A stretch of 64,000 nt of DNA from Auriscalpium vulgare. Lineage: Eukaryota > Basidiomycota > Agaricomycetes > Russulales > Auriscalpiaceae. Each line of letters begins with the position of its first letter. Position 1 is the first letter of the stretch. The stretch is from contig JAHBBC010000012.1 of NCBI GenBank assembly GCA_019915015.1, positions 1,054,001 to 1,118,000 of the forward strand, written 5' to 3'. The notes below the pieces were generated by a model that saw only the letters and a program-made list of their open reading frames with translations, had not been told where the DNA came from and made no database searches. The translations under genes were made by a program, and so were the position numbers. Shown here piece after piece: positions 34,345 to 45,140 of the stretch.

Positions 34345-36235
34345 ATGGCCGTCCACCAGCGGCCGACTCCCTCCATCGCGTCCTCCTCGCGCCCAAAGCC
34401 GTCGTCCTCGACGCAAGCCCCGGTCACCCTCACCAAGCGTCTCCTCTTTCCCCATCTCCCGCCAGCCGCTCCCATCCCGCCCCTCCTCCCCGACGCTCCC
34501 CCCGCCCTCAACACCGAGCTCTACGACCTCGTCGCCCTCGCCCTCCGCGCATACGTCACCCCCTGGTGGTCCAAGATCACCCGCTATGACAAGTCCTTCC
34601 TCCCGGAGATCACCCGCGTCGTTACCGTCGTCATCCGCACCCTCGACGCGCGCGCACGCGCCGCGGACATCTCTCCGCTAGTCTTTCGCGACCTTCCCGC
34701 GGCCATAGCGCAGCATTACGCCGACTACCGCAGCGCAGCGCGCAAAGGTGGGTCCGCGTACGCTGCAGGCGGTGCCACCGCGCATGCGCAGCTCTTCCAT
34801 GCGCTGCAGCAGCACATCGGCGTCACGCCCGACGGCGCGCTCGAGGAGGTGTATATGCGCACTGCCATCGACGCGGTCCTCAAAGTATGTCTCCCCGAGG
34901 AGGACTGGGAGGCAGACCCGGAGCGCTATATCGTGCGCGAGATTGTTGTGAAGATCATCTGCACGGACGTCGTACCGCGAATAACCCAGCCGTGGTTCGT
35001 GTACAAGACCTTGCTGGACCTACTCGGCCCGGAAGAGGACATGCTCAAGGTGAGTGCTTGCTCTCTGACGCTCTTGCATGTCTGGTTTTCATCGCTGTCT
35101 GCAGTACTCTGTAGCACCGTGTACTTACCATACCTCCAATGTCATTTTACATCTTCGCCATCCGTTTCGCGTGTCGGCGCGTAGTCACTGACGAACCATC
35201 CAGCCTCCAGATCCAAGCCCCAGACGAGCAGTGCCTTCGTCCTCCGCTTTCCCTTCATGGCACACGATCGTTGTCTTCTTCCTGTCTACCATCCAGACCA
35301 TCTCTAGCACGGCCCTCGCCCTCATCGCGATGTACAAGCAAGCCGTCCACACCATCAAGACCGTGAACACCCCCGCACCAACCCCCAAGCTGCCATCGGC
35401 GCCAGCGCCGGCCTTCGCTGCCGCCGACATTCCCTCCGAGCCCACGTCGCCCACGTCCCCTGTCACGAACACTATGCGACCGCCATCGCCTCTGCTTCTA
35501 TCACGCTCACAGACGTCCTCCGCAGCACCCCGATCTCTGCCGTCGAGTACTGCGGAGTCGACACGGCAGCCCTCGATTGCAGCCGTGAGCCCGCTGCCCC
35601 CTCATGACCTCGCACGACCTCTTCTGTCCGTGTTCTCCGAGCTCTTCACGCTCCGAACACGCTTTGCCAGTAACGCACTCCTCGTCCTGCTCTCCATGCT
35701 CACGAGCGTCATCTCTCCGTTCCTCGATCGGTGCGTTCGTGTTCTTCCTACGCGCCAGTATACTAACGCGCTTACAGCCTCCTCCCGCACCTGCTCTACA
35801 CGCGGTTCCTCTGTGCGCCCTTTATCACGCAGGTCCTCGTCACATCGAAACGCGCGCTGTTCCCGAACGGGTATCCAGCGCCGCCGCCGCCCGATCCGTC
35901 GCCCGAGGAGGAGCTCGCGCTGCGAGCTGCCTTGGCGCGGCGCGTCGCGAGTGTTTTGCCAGGTGCGCATCCATCGCACAGTCCAAGCACGCTCGCTGAT
36001 AACGCGCGCAGGGCCTCTGGGCACGCTGATACTCGGACCACACCCGCCGCGCACGCTGGCTGCGCTTCTGGACCCGCTTGGTTCTCAGGCGTGCAATGCG
36101 CACCTGTTCATCGTTATTTTCGACCTGATCCTGCTCGCGCTGTTTCCAGAGTTGGCTGTGGGAAGCGGCGAGGAGGTAGCGACCGGAGATGGTACGGATG
36201 GCGGCGGCGAGGAGGTTGGGTACATGCCGTATTGA
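34345..36235 (+). CDS. PXA-domain protein (Pxa1/Snx13-related)
   Basis: The N-terminal PXA domain (found in sorting nexins such as SNX13 and in fission yeast Pxa1) reads LNTELYDLVALALRAYVTPW, KITRYDKSFLPEITRVVTVV, FRDLPAAIAQHYADYR, VYMRTAIDAVLKVCLPEEDW and VREIVVKIICTDVVPRI. Introns: 35050-35203, 35731-35777, 35963-36011. After the domain comes SWHTIVVFFLSTIQTISSTA, a hydrophobic segment that may enter the membrane, a Pro/Ser linker, then ASNALLVLLSMLTSVISPF, LLYTRFLCAPFITQVLVTSK and a terminal helix CNAHLFIVIFDLILLALFPE. No PX, RGS or nexin-C part is seen. Expected at endosome/vacuole or ER contact membranes; that is inferred from the family. Confidence 0.83.
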
Positions 36236-36523
36236 CCGCATCAATGAACGACGACGGTTACCCATGGTCGTCTTCGTGAACAACAACAAAGACGCTGCTG
36301 CAACCGAGTTACCTCGCCTTATCCTCGATAGACTCCACCGACGTCGAAGTCGTCTGACTCTGAGCCGCGGGACGCTTAGTCACCACTAGGCCCCTGGCTC
36401 CGGCCATTCACTTTCAGAAATTTCAACATCCGAAAAGGCTCTTATTCATCCACATCGTATAGTACGAGTTTCACTCATACTCTGCACCTCTTCACAGCTA
36501 AGAATTCCGGGGTTTGGCAGTGA
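36236..36523. other. Intergenic
   Basis: 3' flank of the PXA gene and promoter side of the first deaminase-family copy. Nothing else recognised. Confidence 0.4.
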
Positions 36524-37190
36524 GTCAACGAGTCAAGTTCTAGTCAGCGGTCTGCACCCCTTGTCAATCTGTCATGTCCTCGCCCTCTACTACGAGCGAC
36601 ATTCTCGCTGCTCTTTCCCCATACTTTCCCCTACCTCTCCGTGCCCTTCCACACATCGCTCCGGATAACGGCAAGATAGAACGGACCCTGCGCATCTGGG
36701 AGAACAGCCGTCTGGAGAGACGGCTCCTGGACTCCATCGCTCTCCTCTGCGCCTACAAGCCTCAATGCGACGCTGTCTCTCTGGACCTGGAACGCTCATC
36801 GAAGATCGGTCTGTACATCGCCACAAGTCACCCACCCACCGACGAGTGCAATTCTCATGTGCGAGCTATAGCCCACGCAGCGGTAGGGACCCAGGTCGGG
36901 AATTCAAAAGCTCACCTTCAAGATGCCAAGAGACGTTTCATCCTGTACGCGTATCGCACATGGCTGCCGAGGCTCAAGCACAAACTCGAGAAGCCGCGAA
37001 CCAAGTGGCTCGTTCAGGTCATGGCGGTCTCCAATCTGCAAATGGTGCACGAAAATCTCTGGTCTCTTGTCAACCTCGTCCATCGTTGTCATGACGAGGA
37101 ACCCGACGATGACATGCTTTACACCTGTATGATATCTGCCTAGGGGCCTCATTGAAGTTGGACCGGGAACGTCCAGTAAGGAACAGCCTC
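36524..37190 (+). repeat. Left arm of a 0.7-kb inverted repeat
   Basis: This arm matches the minus strand of 38220-38965. Similarity starts upstream of the coding part (agtcaacgagtcaagttcta versus agtcaacgagtccaacttct) and runs past the frameshift near 37117 to about 37190. The arms are diverged by many substitutions and several indels, so the duplication is not very recent. Confidence 0.85.
36574..37143 (+). pseudogene. Truncated copy of the OTT_1508-like deaminase-family gene
   Basis: It starts with a proper ATG (MSSPSTTSDILAALSPYFPL) and reads well to DDDMLYTCMISA, where a one-base deletion relative to the other arm shifts the frame to a stop at 37143. The other arm continues there as DDDMLYAMYDICLGASLKFD. 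Relative to that arm it lacks 6, 21, 3 and 48 bases, all multiples of three (the 48-base loss removes DRLQEEQALGEMDEVA, bounded by a short tggcg repeat). The C-terminal deaminase-like part is absent after 37190. It could express a 189-residue N-terminal fragment, but I read it as a pseudogene. Confidence 0.7.
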
Positions 37191-37526
37191 AGGTACGTAG
37201 TAAGAACAGATTTAGGGGGGCGCGGTCGGGCAAAAAACTAAGGCCTCACGAGAAACGATGCTACTGTACCAGCTCAAGAAATAACACGCGACGTGAGAGT
37301 GCATGCGGCCACTCGCGCGAGGGTAAAGAGAGTACAAGGGGACAACAAGGGAGCAATATTGATCTGGCTGCGGCGTGCGTAGGACTAGGAGTATGAAGTG
37401 CATGTATTCAGACTCGTACATAAGACGCGACCGGTTCATCGTCGACTTCCAACCATTCTGTGATGTCATGTTAGGAGTTTTATCGATATGACAAAGCTAA
37501 TTGATGCTTTCTCTCTTGGAGTCTGG
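37191..37526. other. Centre of the inverted duplication
   Basis: A spacer between the left arm and the 3' end of the right-hand gene. No gene is recognised. It has no counterpart in the right arm, whose C-terminal coding part has no copy on the left. Confidence 0.4.
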
Positions 37527-38913
37527 CTAAGGCAGTTTCAAAGTATTTATCATCAACCGCATTGCAGGCAGCTGAGAGGCGAGCTCAGCAGCTCGGTGGG
37601 TCAAGCTGGAGAGATCCCTGGCTAGTAGTGCGCGGAACTCGCTCTCGATCTCTTCGCCCATGTCCGGGTAAGACCACGGGAGGGAGAGCCTGCCGTTACA
37701 ACCCCTTAACATGATGTTCTTGTCCAACGCAGGATTGACAGAGTTGATCGCCCGTATGAGCATGCAGCAAGCGTAGCAGCACAGGTTAGAGGAGGCGATG
37801 TATGGATAGATGTCGATGTTGTTGTCGTTGACATACTTGAAGAGCGTAGCCTCGCAATGGATTTCGGACGTCACGGCCGGAGTGACTAGTGACGGGGTCA
37901 GGTCCATCCAGGGTGACCTCGCCACCGGTCTCCGTCGCCTGATGCGCCTGCTCCGACAGACCATTGTTCGCGTGAAAAGACTTGGGCTCCGCAGGCGGGA
38001 TCCAGATGATGCACCAAGGAGTCTGCAGAGACTTCCGCAAAAAAGAAGACACCGCGCTCCTGATGATGCCGTAGACAGCGTCGGCAAGGATGGTTATCTT
38101 CTTCAAGATTTCTCTAGCAGAGCGATCACCGAGCACTGTATATCGGTGAGTATGAGCCACACGCGAGAGATGCTTTGCGCACATGGGAGGTAGTCCATGA
38201 AACGATCTTCCTGTTCCTTGGTGGCCGAGTGAGGACGCTCCCGGTCGAACTTCAATGAGGCCCCTAGGCAGATGTCGTACATGGCGTAAAGCATGTCATC
38301 GTCGGGTTCCTCGTCATGACAACAATGGACGAGATTGACAAGAGACTCGAGTTTTTCGTGCACCATTTGCAGATTGGAGACCGCCACCTCATCCATCTCC
38401 CCCAGAGCCTGCTCCTCTTGAAGTCTGTCCGCCATGACCTGAACGAGCCACTTGGTTCGCGGCTTCTCGAGTTTGTGCTTGAGCCTCGGCAGCCATGTGC
38501 GATACGCGTACAGGACGAAACGTCTCTTGGCATCTTGAAGGTGAGCTTTTGAATTCCCGACCTGGGTCCCTGCCGCTGCGTGCCAGGCTATGGCCCGCAC
38601 ATGAGAATTGTAAGTCTCAGCGTGACCTCGCAGCTCGTCGGTGGGTGGGTGACTTGTGGCGATGTACAGACCGATCTTCGATGAGCGTTCCAGGGCCAGA
38701 GAGACAGCGTCGCAATGGGGCTTGTAGGCGAAGAGGAGAGCGATGGAGTCCAGGAGCCGTCTCTGGAGACGGCTGTTCTTCCAAATGCGCAGAGTCCGTT
38801 CTATCTTGCCATTATCCGCAGCGATGTGTGGAAGGGCACGGACTCGGAGAGGTAAGGGAAAGTACGGAGAAAGAGCAGCGAGGATGTCGTTCGTGTTAGA
38901 CGGCGAGGAGATG
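37527..38913 (-). pseudogene. OTT_1508-like deaminase-family gene lacking its ATG
   Basis: This is the fuller copy. The C-terminal part has HCEATLFKYVNDNN and then SSNLCCYACCMLIRAIN, which fits the HxE and CxxC zinc-site layout of the fungal OTT_1508-like nucleic-acid deaminase family (Pfam OTT_1508_deam). The N-terminal helical part matches the left arm (IERTLRIWKNSRLQRRLLDS; ERSSKIGLYIATSHPPTDEL). An intron (gtgcgc to atacag) joins MDYLP to LLGDRSAREILKKIT. A frame change near 37885-37895 needs either a 40-base intron (weak donor gtggcg, branch-like ctgac) or a frameshift. The homologous start codon is ATC instead of ATG (38911-38913), and an in-frame stop lies just upstream, so normal initiation is lost unless another exon supplies it. 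Stop at 37527. Confidence 0.62.
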
Positions 38914-38965
38914 ACAGATTGGCGAGTGGTGTAGACTTAGAAGTTGGACTCGTTGACTAGCTCTG
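38220..38965 (-). repeat. Right arm of the inverted repeat
   Basis: Reverse-complement counterpart of 36524-37190. It carries the longer version at four indel sites (6, 21, 3 and 48 bases more than the left arm). Confidence 0.85.
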
Positions 38966-39284
38966 TTCAAAGTTGGCGCAGGACGGCACAGTCACACGGC
39001 GCCGTTGACGGTCCGCGTCGCTAGTCTCCCTGAGGCAGAGTAGACAGAGCCAACCTTCGCAGGCTCAGGATCATCTGTCTGACTACTTGAAAGGTGAAGT
39101 GGCGTTCAAAAAGCGCGTCGTCGTCATCCGGCACGTTCCCGGGCCGCGGCCGGCCACAGCCACGTCGTGGTCGACCGTCAGGCGGTGACCTCGCGCTGCC
39201 ATCGCTTTCCATGTGCACCCCTCACGATCGAGGCTTGGGGACTGCTTCCAGGGTGCAGCGGACACAATACACCGCCGCCTGCTT
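38966..39284. other. Intergenic
   Basis: Between the inverted repeat and the first tandem unit of the membrane-protein locus. No gene seen. Confidence 0.35.
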
Positions 39285-39405
39285 GGACCCTCCGCGGTGA
39301 TCAGCCTCTCCCTGTCGAAGCTTTCGAATTCCGGTGGCGTCGTCAGATTCTCGACACTGCTCCTGATGGTCGTCTAACATCTGTATGCGTATAGGTCGAC
39401 AATGG
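39285..39405 (+). repeat. Upstream module of tandem unit 1
   Basis: The segment containing cttggaccctccgcggtgat, tcgaagctttcgaattccgg and tgctcctgatggtcgtct occurs again at about 41216-41340 and 44413-44520 with substitutions. It marks the start of each of three tandem units. Confidence 0.7.
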
Positions 39406-39942
39406 GGGGCAGTGTCTTCACTGTTCTCCGATTCTGGCCTACGTAGCTAGCGCTCGTGTGTGCAGCCTTGCGGGTATCAAGTATGTCGAGTATGCCTCCT
39501 TCACATGCCATGCCCCATTGCTCATGCAGCTAGAAAAGTAGTCTGGTTTTCGCGTCGTATGCTTGAAAATGGCTCGGTACATGCCCTGTTGACTGCATCC
39601 TTGCACGATTACATGTTCCTGGATTTCGGGGAGGACAAAAGCAACGGTGCGTGGCTCTGCAATTACGGCTTGATTGCAATAGTCAGACATATCCTCGGAC
39701 CCGGAGCCTGCTGTTTGTTCTTACAGGCGCTCTCCCGTATGCTCCTCCTTATATTTTGGGCCTCAGGACGCTGTACCCGGCCTAACTCTTCCCGCCCCCA
39801 CTACGTGCACATTGTGCTTCCCATCGCATCGGTCGAAGACGTCCAGAACCATCGATTCTGTGAACCATCCGGTTGTTCGAGTGCGTTTCAACTCTGCTCT
39901 CGGCGTCGGGGCCACACGCTAATCTGGACACCGTGCGCCAGG

Positions 39943-41058
39943 ATGCTCTTCTTCTACTACGCGCTCGTCGCGCTTGCAGCCTTCATCGCCTCCCCGGTGA
40001 TTCAGCTGCAAGTGCTCACCCCGACGACGACATGGCTCTCCCTCGGAGGTTTTGAAACAACCTCAATCATCGTCACCCGGATGTCCGGGTCTGCCTTCCA
40101 CAGACCGAAGACCTGCTTCTACTCCGGAATGCCGCAAGACTTTGGCCGAACCGTCCTCCCGGACACCCTGCTTGAAGCCTGGCGAAATTGGCCATACTAC
40201 GTGGTCCCTGCTTCCAAGCCCGCCATCGACGCTGAGCCATGCGCTCCATCAAAAGCGGAGCTCGACGTTGACCCCGCCACTAAAGTATATGTGTCGGAAT
40301 CCCATGTCGAGTCCGCCCCGAGTCCGAGCCCCGCCGCCAAACCAGTCTACATCGGCTATAGCAACTTCAGCGGGCGGTTTGACACACCATTCGATATCGC
40401 CCATGTCCTCTCGGACATGTTCGCGACGGACGAGCCGCGCCGCGCCGCAGTGAAGATCTTTGGGAACCCCGCTGTCTGGCTCAACAAGCTTATCCGCTCC
40501 GGGGCATGGCGCCAGATAATGCACCTACTCTTCCGCACGGACACTCGGCCTCTTCGCAATGCCATCCTGTTCCTCCTCACCGCGCATTTTGTCCTCTTCG
40601 CCATACTCCTCATCATCGTCACCACTGCCGTCGTATCCGGACATTCCGTCCTCCCTTCGTCCCGCGAAGGTGGCTCCCTTTTTGTTTACGGTTTGGCAGA
40701 AGCTGGCGGACGCGACTCAGGAGATTTCACTTCGCCCCACTCTTCTCCTCTCCGCATGGGTCAACTTTACATGCGGAGTACCGAGCCCCACCTGGCACGG
40801 ATTACACCGGCACCTGTACCCATCACTACCCAGGTACACAACCGCACTGCAGGCGCCCAAAACGATGAGGCGCACATCAGTGACCTTGCCTCAGTGCTGG
40901 AGCCGAGGGAATCCAACCGCCCTCACCTTTCTTCCTTCGCGCATACCATGGTCGGCCTTGAAAACTCCTTTTTCGGCCATCTAATTCGTGCATCTCAACA
41001 AGATGAATATCGAGACTCTCGCGGTGCCGAAATCAGGACCGCCCTCCTCGCGGGCTAG
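39943..41058 (+). CDS. Lineage-specific membrane protein, copy 1
   Basis: Start MLFFYYALVALAAFIASPVI, which looks like a signal peptide or first membrane helix. The conserved body has LTPTTTWLSLGGFETTSIIV, TCFYSGMPQDFGRTVLPDTL and a Pro/Ser linker (ESAPSPSPAAKPVY); then PAVWLNKLIRSGAWRQIMHL, FRTDTRPLRNAILFLLTAHF and a second hydrophobic helix LFAILLIIVTTAVVSG. An in-frame 51-base intron at 40670-40720 gives REGDFTSPH, matching HEGDFTFGR in the second copy, which also has an intron there. The open frame extends upstream to 39460, but the paralogue supports the start at 39943. The C-terminal end (HTMVGLENSFFGHLIRASQQ) differs from copy 2. Unknown function; probably an ER or plasma-membrane protein. 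Confidence 0.65.
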   Translation: MLFFYYALVALAAFIASPVIQLQVLTPTTTWLSLGGFETTSIIVTRMSGSAFHRPKTCFYSGMPQDFGRTVLPDTLLEAWRNWPYYVVPASKPAIDAEPCAPSKAELDVDPATKVYVSESHVESAPSPSPAAKPVYIGYSNFSGRFDTPFDIAHVLSDMFATDEPRRAAVKIFGNPAVWLNKLIRSGAWRQIMHLLFRTDTRPLRNAILFLLTAHFVLFAILLIIVTTAVVSGHSVLPSSREGGSLFVYGLAEAGGRDSGDFTSPHSSPLRMGQLYMRSTEPHLARITPAPVPITTQVHNRTAGAQNDEAHISDLASVLEPRESNRPHLSSFAHTMVGLENSFFGHLIRASQQDEYRDSRGAEIRTALLAG

Positions 41059-41204
41059 GAGGCCATGCGTGAGTTGCAGAAGAAGGAAGGCAGGAGTTTG
41101 CGTTCGTTTGTTTCAACGTACCCCTACTCGTTGATTTCTATCGTGACTCTTATGGACACCGTTCTCTGGACAATGCTTTTCGTTTTGCTACCGGATCCAC
41201 CTTT

Positions 41205-41345
41205 TGATTTTGCCGGCTTGGACCATCGACCGCCGTAACCCGGCAGACCGCAGTTTTTCTTCTCTAATCTTTCGAAGGCTTTCTGGTGGTGTTTCCAGAC
41301 TTTTTGTCATAGCTCCTGATGGTTGTCTACTAAATCTACATCTCG
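41205..41345 (+). repeat. Upstream module of tandem unit 2
   Basis: Matches 39285-39405 and 44413-44520 (cttggaccatcgaccgccgt, aatctttcgaaggctttctg, agctcctgatggttgtct). No membrane-protein coding sequence follows it; the GDSG trypsin-like gene comes next instead. Confidence 0.65.
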
Positions 41346-41560
41346 TGTTTGCATTACACACCGATACAGAGACGAGATACTGTACAGAAAGCTAGCTGTA
41401 TGATGAGGTTTGCGACCACCGGTGCAGAATAACCGAGTACGAAGAATGTCAGCTCATAGTCACCCAATGATCACAAAACATCTGACCGGGACAGCACCAG
41501 CCATTATATAACAAAACATTAAGGACAAGGAGAACAGATGGCCAACGACGGTGTTCGGGT

Positions 41561-43304
41561 TTAGAAGGCGGTGCGATTGAAGTCGGCATGCGGATACCTG
41601 ACTTTCAATTGCTCGATGGCCCACCAGGCCGGGGTGGCGAAGGTGATATGATTGCCCATCCCAGAGTGGAGAATGCCGACCATATGACCCTCGCCATCGA
41701 AAATTAGCGAGCCAGAGTCGCCCCTGGCAGAGAACGAGCGGAACTTCAAATCATGATTGTAGATGGCCAGCTCGACAGACTCGACGCCACGGGCATCACA
41801 GAGATAGGCCTCCAGGCCGGCGTAGCGTCCAATGGTGAGATCGGTCGAATTTCCGTCTTTCACGACCAGGAGGCAGGCCGCGCCTTTCAAGTCGAAACTA
41901 TCGGGAACAGCCAGGAGCTCGCGCGTGACACAACCGTTGATTCGGAGCTGACGGGATGCTGGGTACTTGAACGTTGTCCTACCGCGACTTTGAGGGTTGA
42001 ACATCTCGGTTACTTTCGCACGAGTGAACTTGTCACCTGGAGGTTGTTTCCATTAGACGATGAAAATCCGAGAAACATGAGACAAAACGCACCCAAATCG
42101 GCGACGTTGCCCTTGAAGTTGGCCTTGAATTTCGCCGCGTCAACCTCACAACCTAAAACGTACCTATCTCCTGGGTGTATTTGTGACCCTGGACATCGAC
42201 GCAGACCTCTGGAGCCCATTCGACGTGGCCGATGTTTCGGCACGATATGTCAGCCTGACATACGGTGTCCCTGTGGAAGGCCTCGAGTACGCGTAGTTCC
42301 TTGCTCGTTTGGGCCAGTTTCTTCCGCTGAGCCGCCAGGAACGCCTTCCTCCTCGCCACCTCCCTAGCCTCCTCCTTCTCCGGCTTGGCCTCCAGGTCAA
42401 CAATCTGAGAAACCAAGAATTCGGCATCGATACCGTGCTCGCGGACCATGTCCTCGATCTCATCAAGGCCACGCTGGAATCGACGGGATCCGGCAAGTCG
42501 GACGTACTGGGGAGGTGTGGCAGGACCCAAGAACTCGTACTCCTTGGTGTGGTCTACGCCACAGAGCACGTGGTGAGTGCTCACACCGAAAACCTTGGGG
42601 CTATCGGCGCCGTGCTTGTCCTTGACCTCATGGAAAAAGAAAGCGACACTGCCCTCAGCAAGGGTGTTCTCACTCTCCTCAATAGCGATAGGCATGCCGA
42701 GTGCAGAAGTGAGGAAGCGACGGACATAGTGCCAGGTGGGGTTGTTGTCGTTGATCATGGGCAAAAGGGGTTGACTCCTTGACAGCTTCTCTACGACTCC
42801 CTCGTACCATTCAACCACCACGCCCTTAACTCCATGGGCCTTGAGAATAGCGAGGACGTGTGGAGAAGCGTCTTGCGCGTTCTCGGCCGTGGTGGTATTC
42901 GGGTGAGTCGCAATCCAGATTACGACAGGACCAAGAATCATCGTCTCGTCCGTGCGGAAGCGAGCTGCAGTGATGGCTGAATAGCGGATGCACCGATCTT
43001 TCAAGCACCGGCAGATTTTTGGAGCGACTGTGTCCCAGACAGGGTTGAGCGGGGTGTTAAATACTCCGTGGACGGTCTTGGTGGGGCAACGAGTCCATGT
43101 GCCAAGTTTTTGTAACTTAAAGGGACTCTCGACACGATTCGAGCGGTAGAGGAGTTTGGGAGGGTTGGCAGAGATGCCACGATAGTAGAAGGCCCTCTCC
43201 GTGTCCGAGAGAACGTTGGGAGCAACAGGGGTGGCGTCCGAGGTGCCGAAGACTTTAGGAAAGAATGGGGGGACTGAGGACATGTGGAAGGGTGAAGCTT
43301 TCAT
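41561..43304 (-). CDS. GDSG trypsin-like protein (Agaricomycete family)
   Basis: A large minus-strand gene: MSSVPPFFPKVFGTSDATPV (Met at 43283; an earlier in-frame Met at 43304), MILGPVVIWIATHPNTTTAE, NPTWHYVRRFLTSALGMPIA, FGVSTHHVLCGVDH (His of a trypsin-like triad), a charged helix (EAKPEKEEAREVARRKAFLA), CRNIGHVEWAPEVCVDV, KFKANFKGNVADLG (possible Asp), intron 42037-42092, DKFTRAKVTEMFN, and RSFSARGDSGSLIFDGEG with the nucleophile Ser. A frame problem at about 42151-42161 is described under findings: an 11-base gtacgttttag sits where an intron is expected and would stop translation if kept. So the gene is either recently broken or the sequence has lost intron bases. Function unknown; related proteins are common and multi-copy in mushrooms. 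Confidence 0.65.
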
Positions 43305-43793
43305 GCATTGGAGTGTGAACAGAGACAGATCTAAACGAACATTGGTAAGTGTGATACAGAGGGGGAAAAGAAGGCGAGGGACTCGCCTAGGAGTTCGGGG
43401 TGCTCCCTCATCATCTGCAGTGCGCTCACGACAGGCCCGAAAATGTCTACAAGGGAGATGAAGTCACGTTGGACAGACGCGCGAAATGATCCAGAAACTC
43501 GCCTTCGCCTAGAAGACCAGCTGCACGCAATTCTTCATCGGTGTATGGGAAAGTTTCTACATAAAATGCTGGTAAGTGGGGAAGACGACGGAAAAGACGG
43601 TAACACTCACTCGGAGGATCCATATTCCAAGCGTTGACGTACTACGGGTATGAAAACAGCAAAAGCTGTGTCGCAAATAGATCAGTATGTGCGTTCTGGG
43701 AGATGATTAAGGAGTGACGCACCTTCGAACACGCCTGCTTCCGCTTTTCTCGCCCGGATCTTACTTCTCTCATTCTCTCTCGCAAGCTCCTGC
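43305..43793. other. Promoter side of the trypsin-like gene
   Basis: No convincing gene. The short plus-strand frames at 43201-43637 overlap the promoter and show no motif. Confidence 0.35.
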
Positions 43794-44140
43794 TTGTTCA
43801 CCGCCCACCCTACATATCGACCATGGTCGGCCTCAAACGTACTCCTCTCTCTAATTCGTGCATATCAACAAGATGGATACCCAGACTCTCAGCGTGCGCG
43901 TGCCAAAATGGGGGCTGCCCTCCAACGGGGACCCGTCGTGCGCTGTCGCGCGTGCGCTGGAAGGGTAAGCGAGCGTGACTGCAGAGGAACGACTCGAGGA
44001 AGGAGGTTGCGTTCGTTTGTTTATGCGTATACTTACTACTTACCTTCTCACTGCCAGTGATCTCGATTGCCAAGTCGATTGCGACTGGGCCTTGTGGACA
44101 TAGTTCTCTGGACATTGCTTCTTGATTTTGCTAGCGGTTG
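43794..44140 (+). pseudogene. 3' remnant of tandem unit 2 of the membrane-protein locus
   Basis: 43813-43960 matches the end of copy 1 (about 40948-41055): accatggtcggcctc, ctaattcgtgcatatcaaca and agatggatacccagactctc align with small changes and indels that break the frame. Similarity continues through the 3' flank (ttgcgttcgtttgttt; gttctctggacattgctt) to about 44134, matching 41098-41190. No N-terminal or central coding part is present. Confidence 0.7.
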
Positions 44141-44412
44141 ATGTGGCTTGATACTTGCTGCCACTCCAGGTATTTTCGTTGCGCTTGAGAAGTCCGGCGC
44201 CCCAACTGCCGCTCAGGTCCGGGAATTTCCGGCCTGCCTTGACTCTCCGAGCAACTTCAACTTGTTGAACTTCATGACGCTCACGATCGCGCTCTGGTCC
44301 GCACTGGCCTATATTTGACAGCACTCATCGAGTCACCCTGCATAGCTGCGCTCCACGTGCTCCTAGTAATGGAGCCATCCTGCCATTGTTTTTGAAACTA
44401 GGGCAGTAAGTG

Positions 44413-44520
44413 CTTGGACCATCATCCGCCGTGATCTGGCAGTTCTATTATTCAATCTTTCGAAGCTCTTCTGGTGGCGTTTCCAGGTTCTCGACACCGC
44501 TCCTGATGGTTGTCTGTATA
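44413..44520 (+). repeat. Upstream module of tandem unit 3
   Basis: Matches the modules at 39285 and 41205 (cttggaccatcatccgccgt, aatctttcgaagctcttctg, cgctcctgatggttgtct). Further similarity to unit 1 is seen at 44710-44760 (gatgttcctggagattgggg). Confidence 0.65.
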
Positions 44521-45140
44521 GCTCTTCGATCGGGGGCTGTTGTTCCCGCGCGAGGCGTCTTCTGGAACCCTGTACGTAGCTCCTGTGCACTCTTCCCGCA
44601 CAGGCACCTCCACAGTCGCCTTGATAACCTGCAGCCCGTAAATGCTACCCTTCTTGCCTTTGTACTAGTAACCTACCCAGGGTATGCTCTAGAGACGACA
44701 ACCTTATACGAGTGGATGTTCCTGGAGATTGGGGATGACAAGAACAACGGGGGCAGGGCCCCGCGCTTAAGGCTCTATTGTTATGACAAGCTTCTTTCAA
44801 ATCCTTAATTGGGCATAAGTACCTGTCCTAGGACTCGGAACTTGTTTTAATGACACAAGCGCTGTTTGACCTTGTAGGCGCGCATTTCGTCTATTGCTTA
44901 TATTCTGGGGCCGCAGGACCCTTTCTCTTGTAATCAACTTGACTCTCCCCGTCACTACTACGAGCATATCCAGATCGTCTCTCCCGCCTTCTCGCCACTC
45001 TTCTATCTTCCTGGAAACATCGATCGCTGCATACAACGCGCAGAAGACTTGTACGAACGCATTCTCTCGACGTCGTGGCCACGCACTAACGTGTACGCCA
45101 CAGAGTATCCACACGACACCGCGCGCAGCACTCTTCCAGA

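Noticed and set aside
36524..38965. Inverted repeat as a DNA transposon
   Set aside because: Arms are copies of a gene, not terminal repeats; no transposase and no target-site duplication was found.
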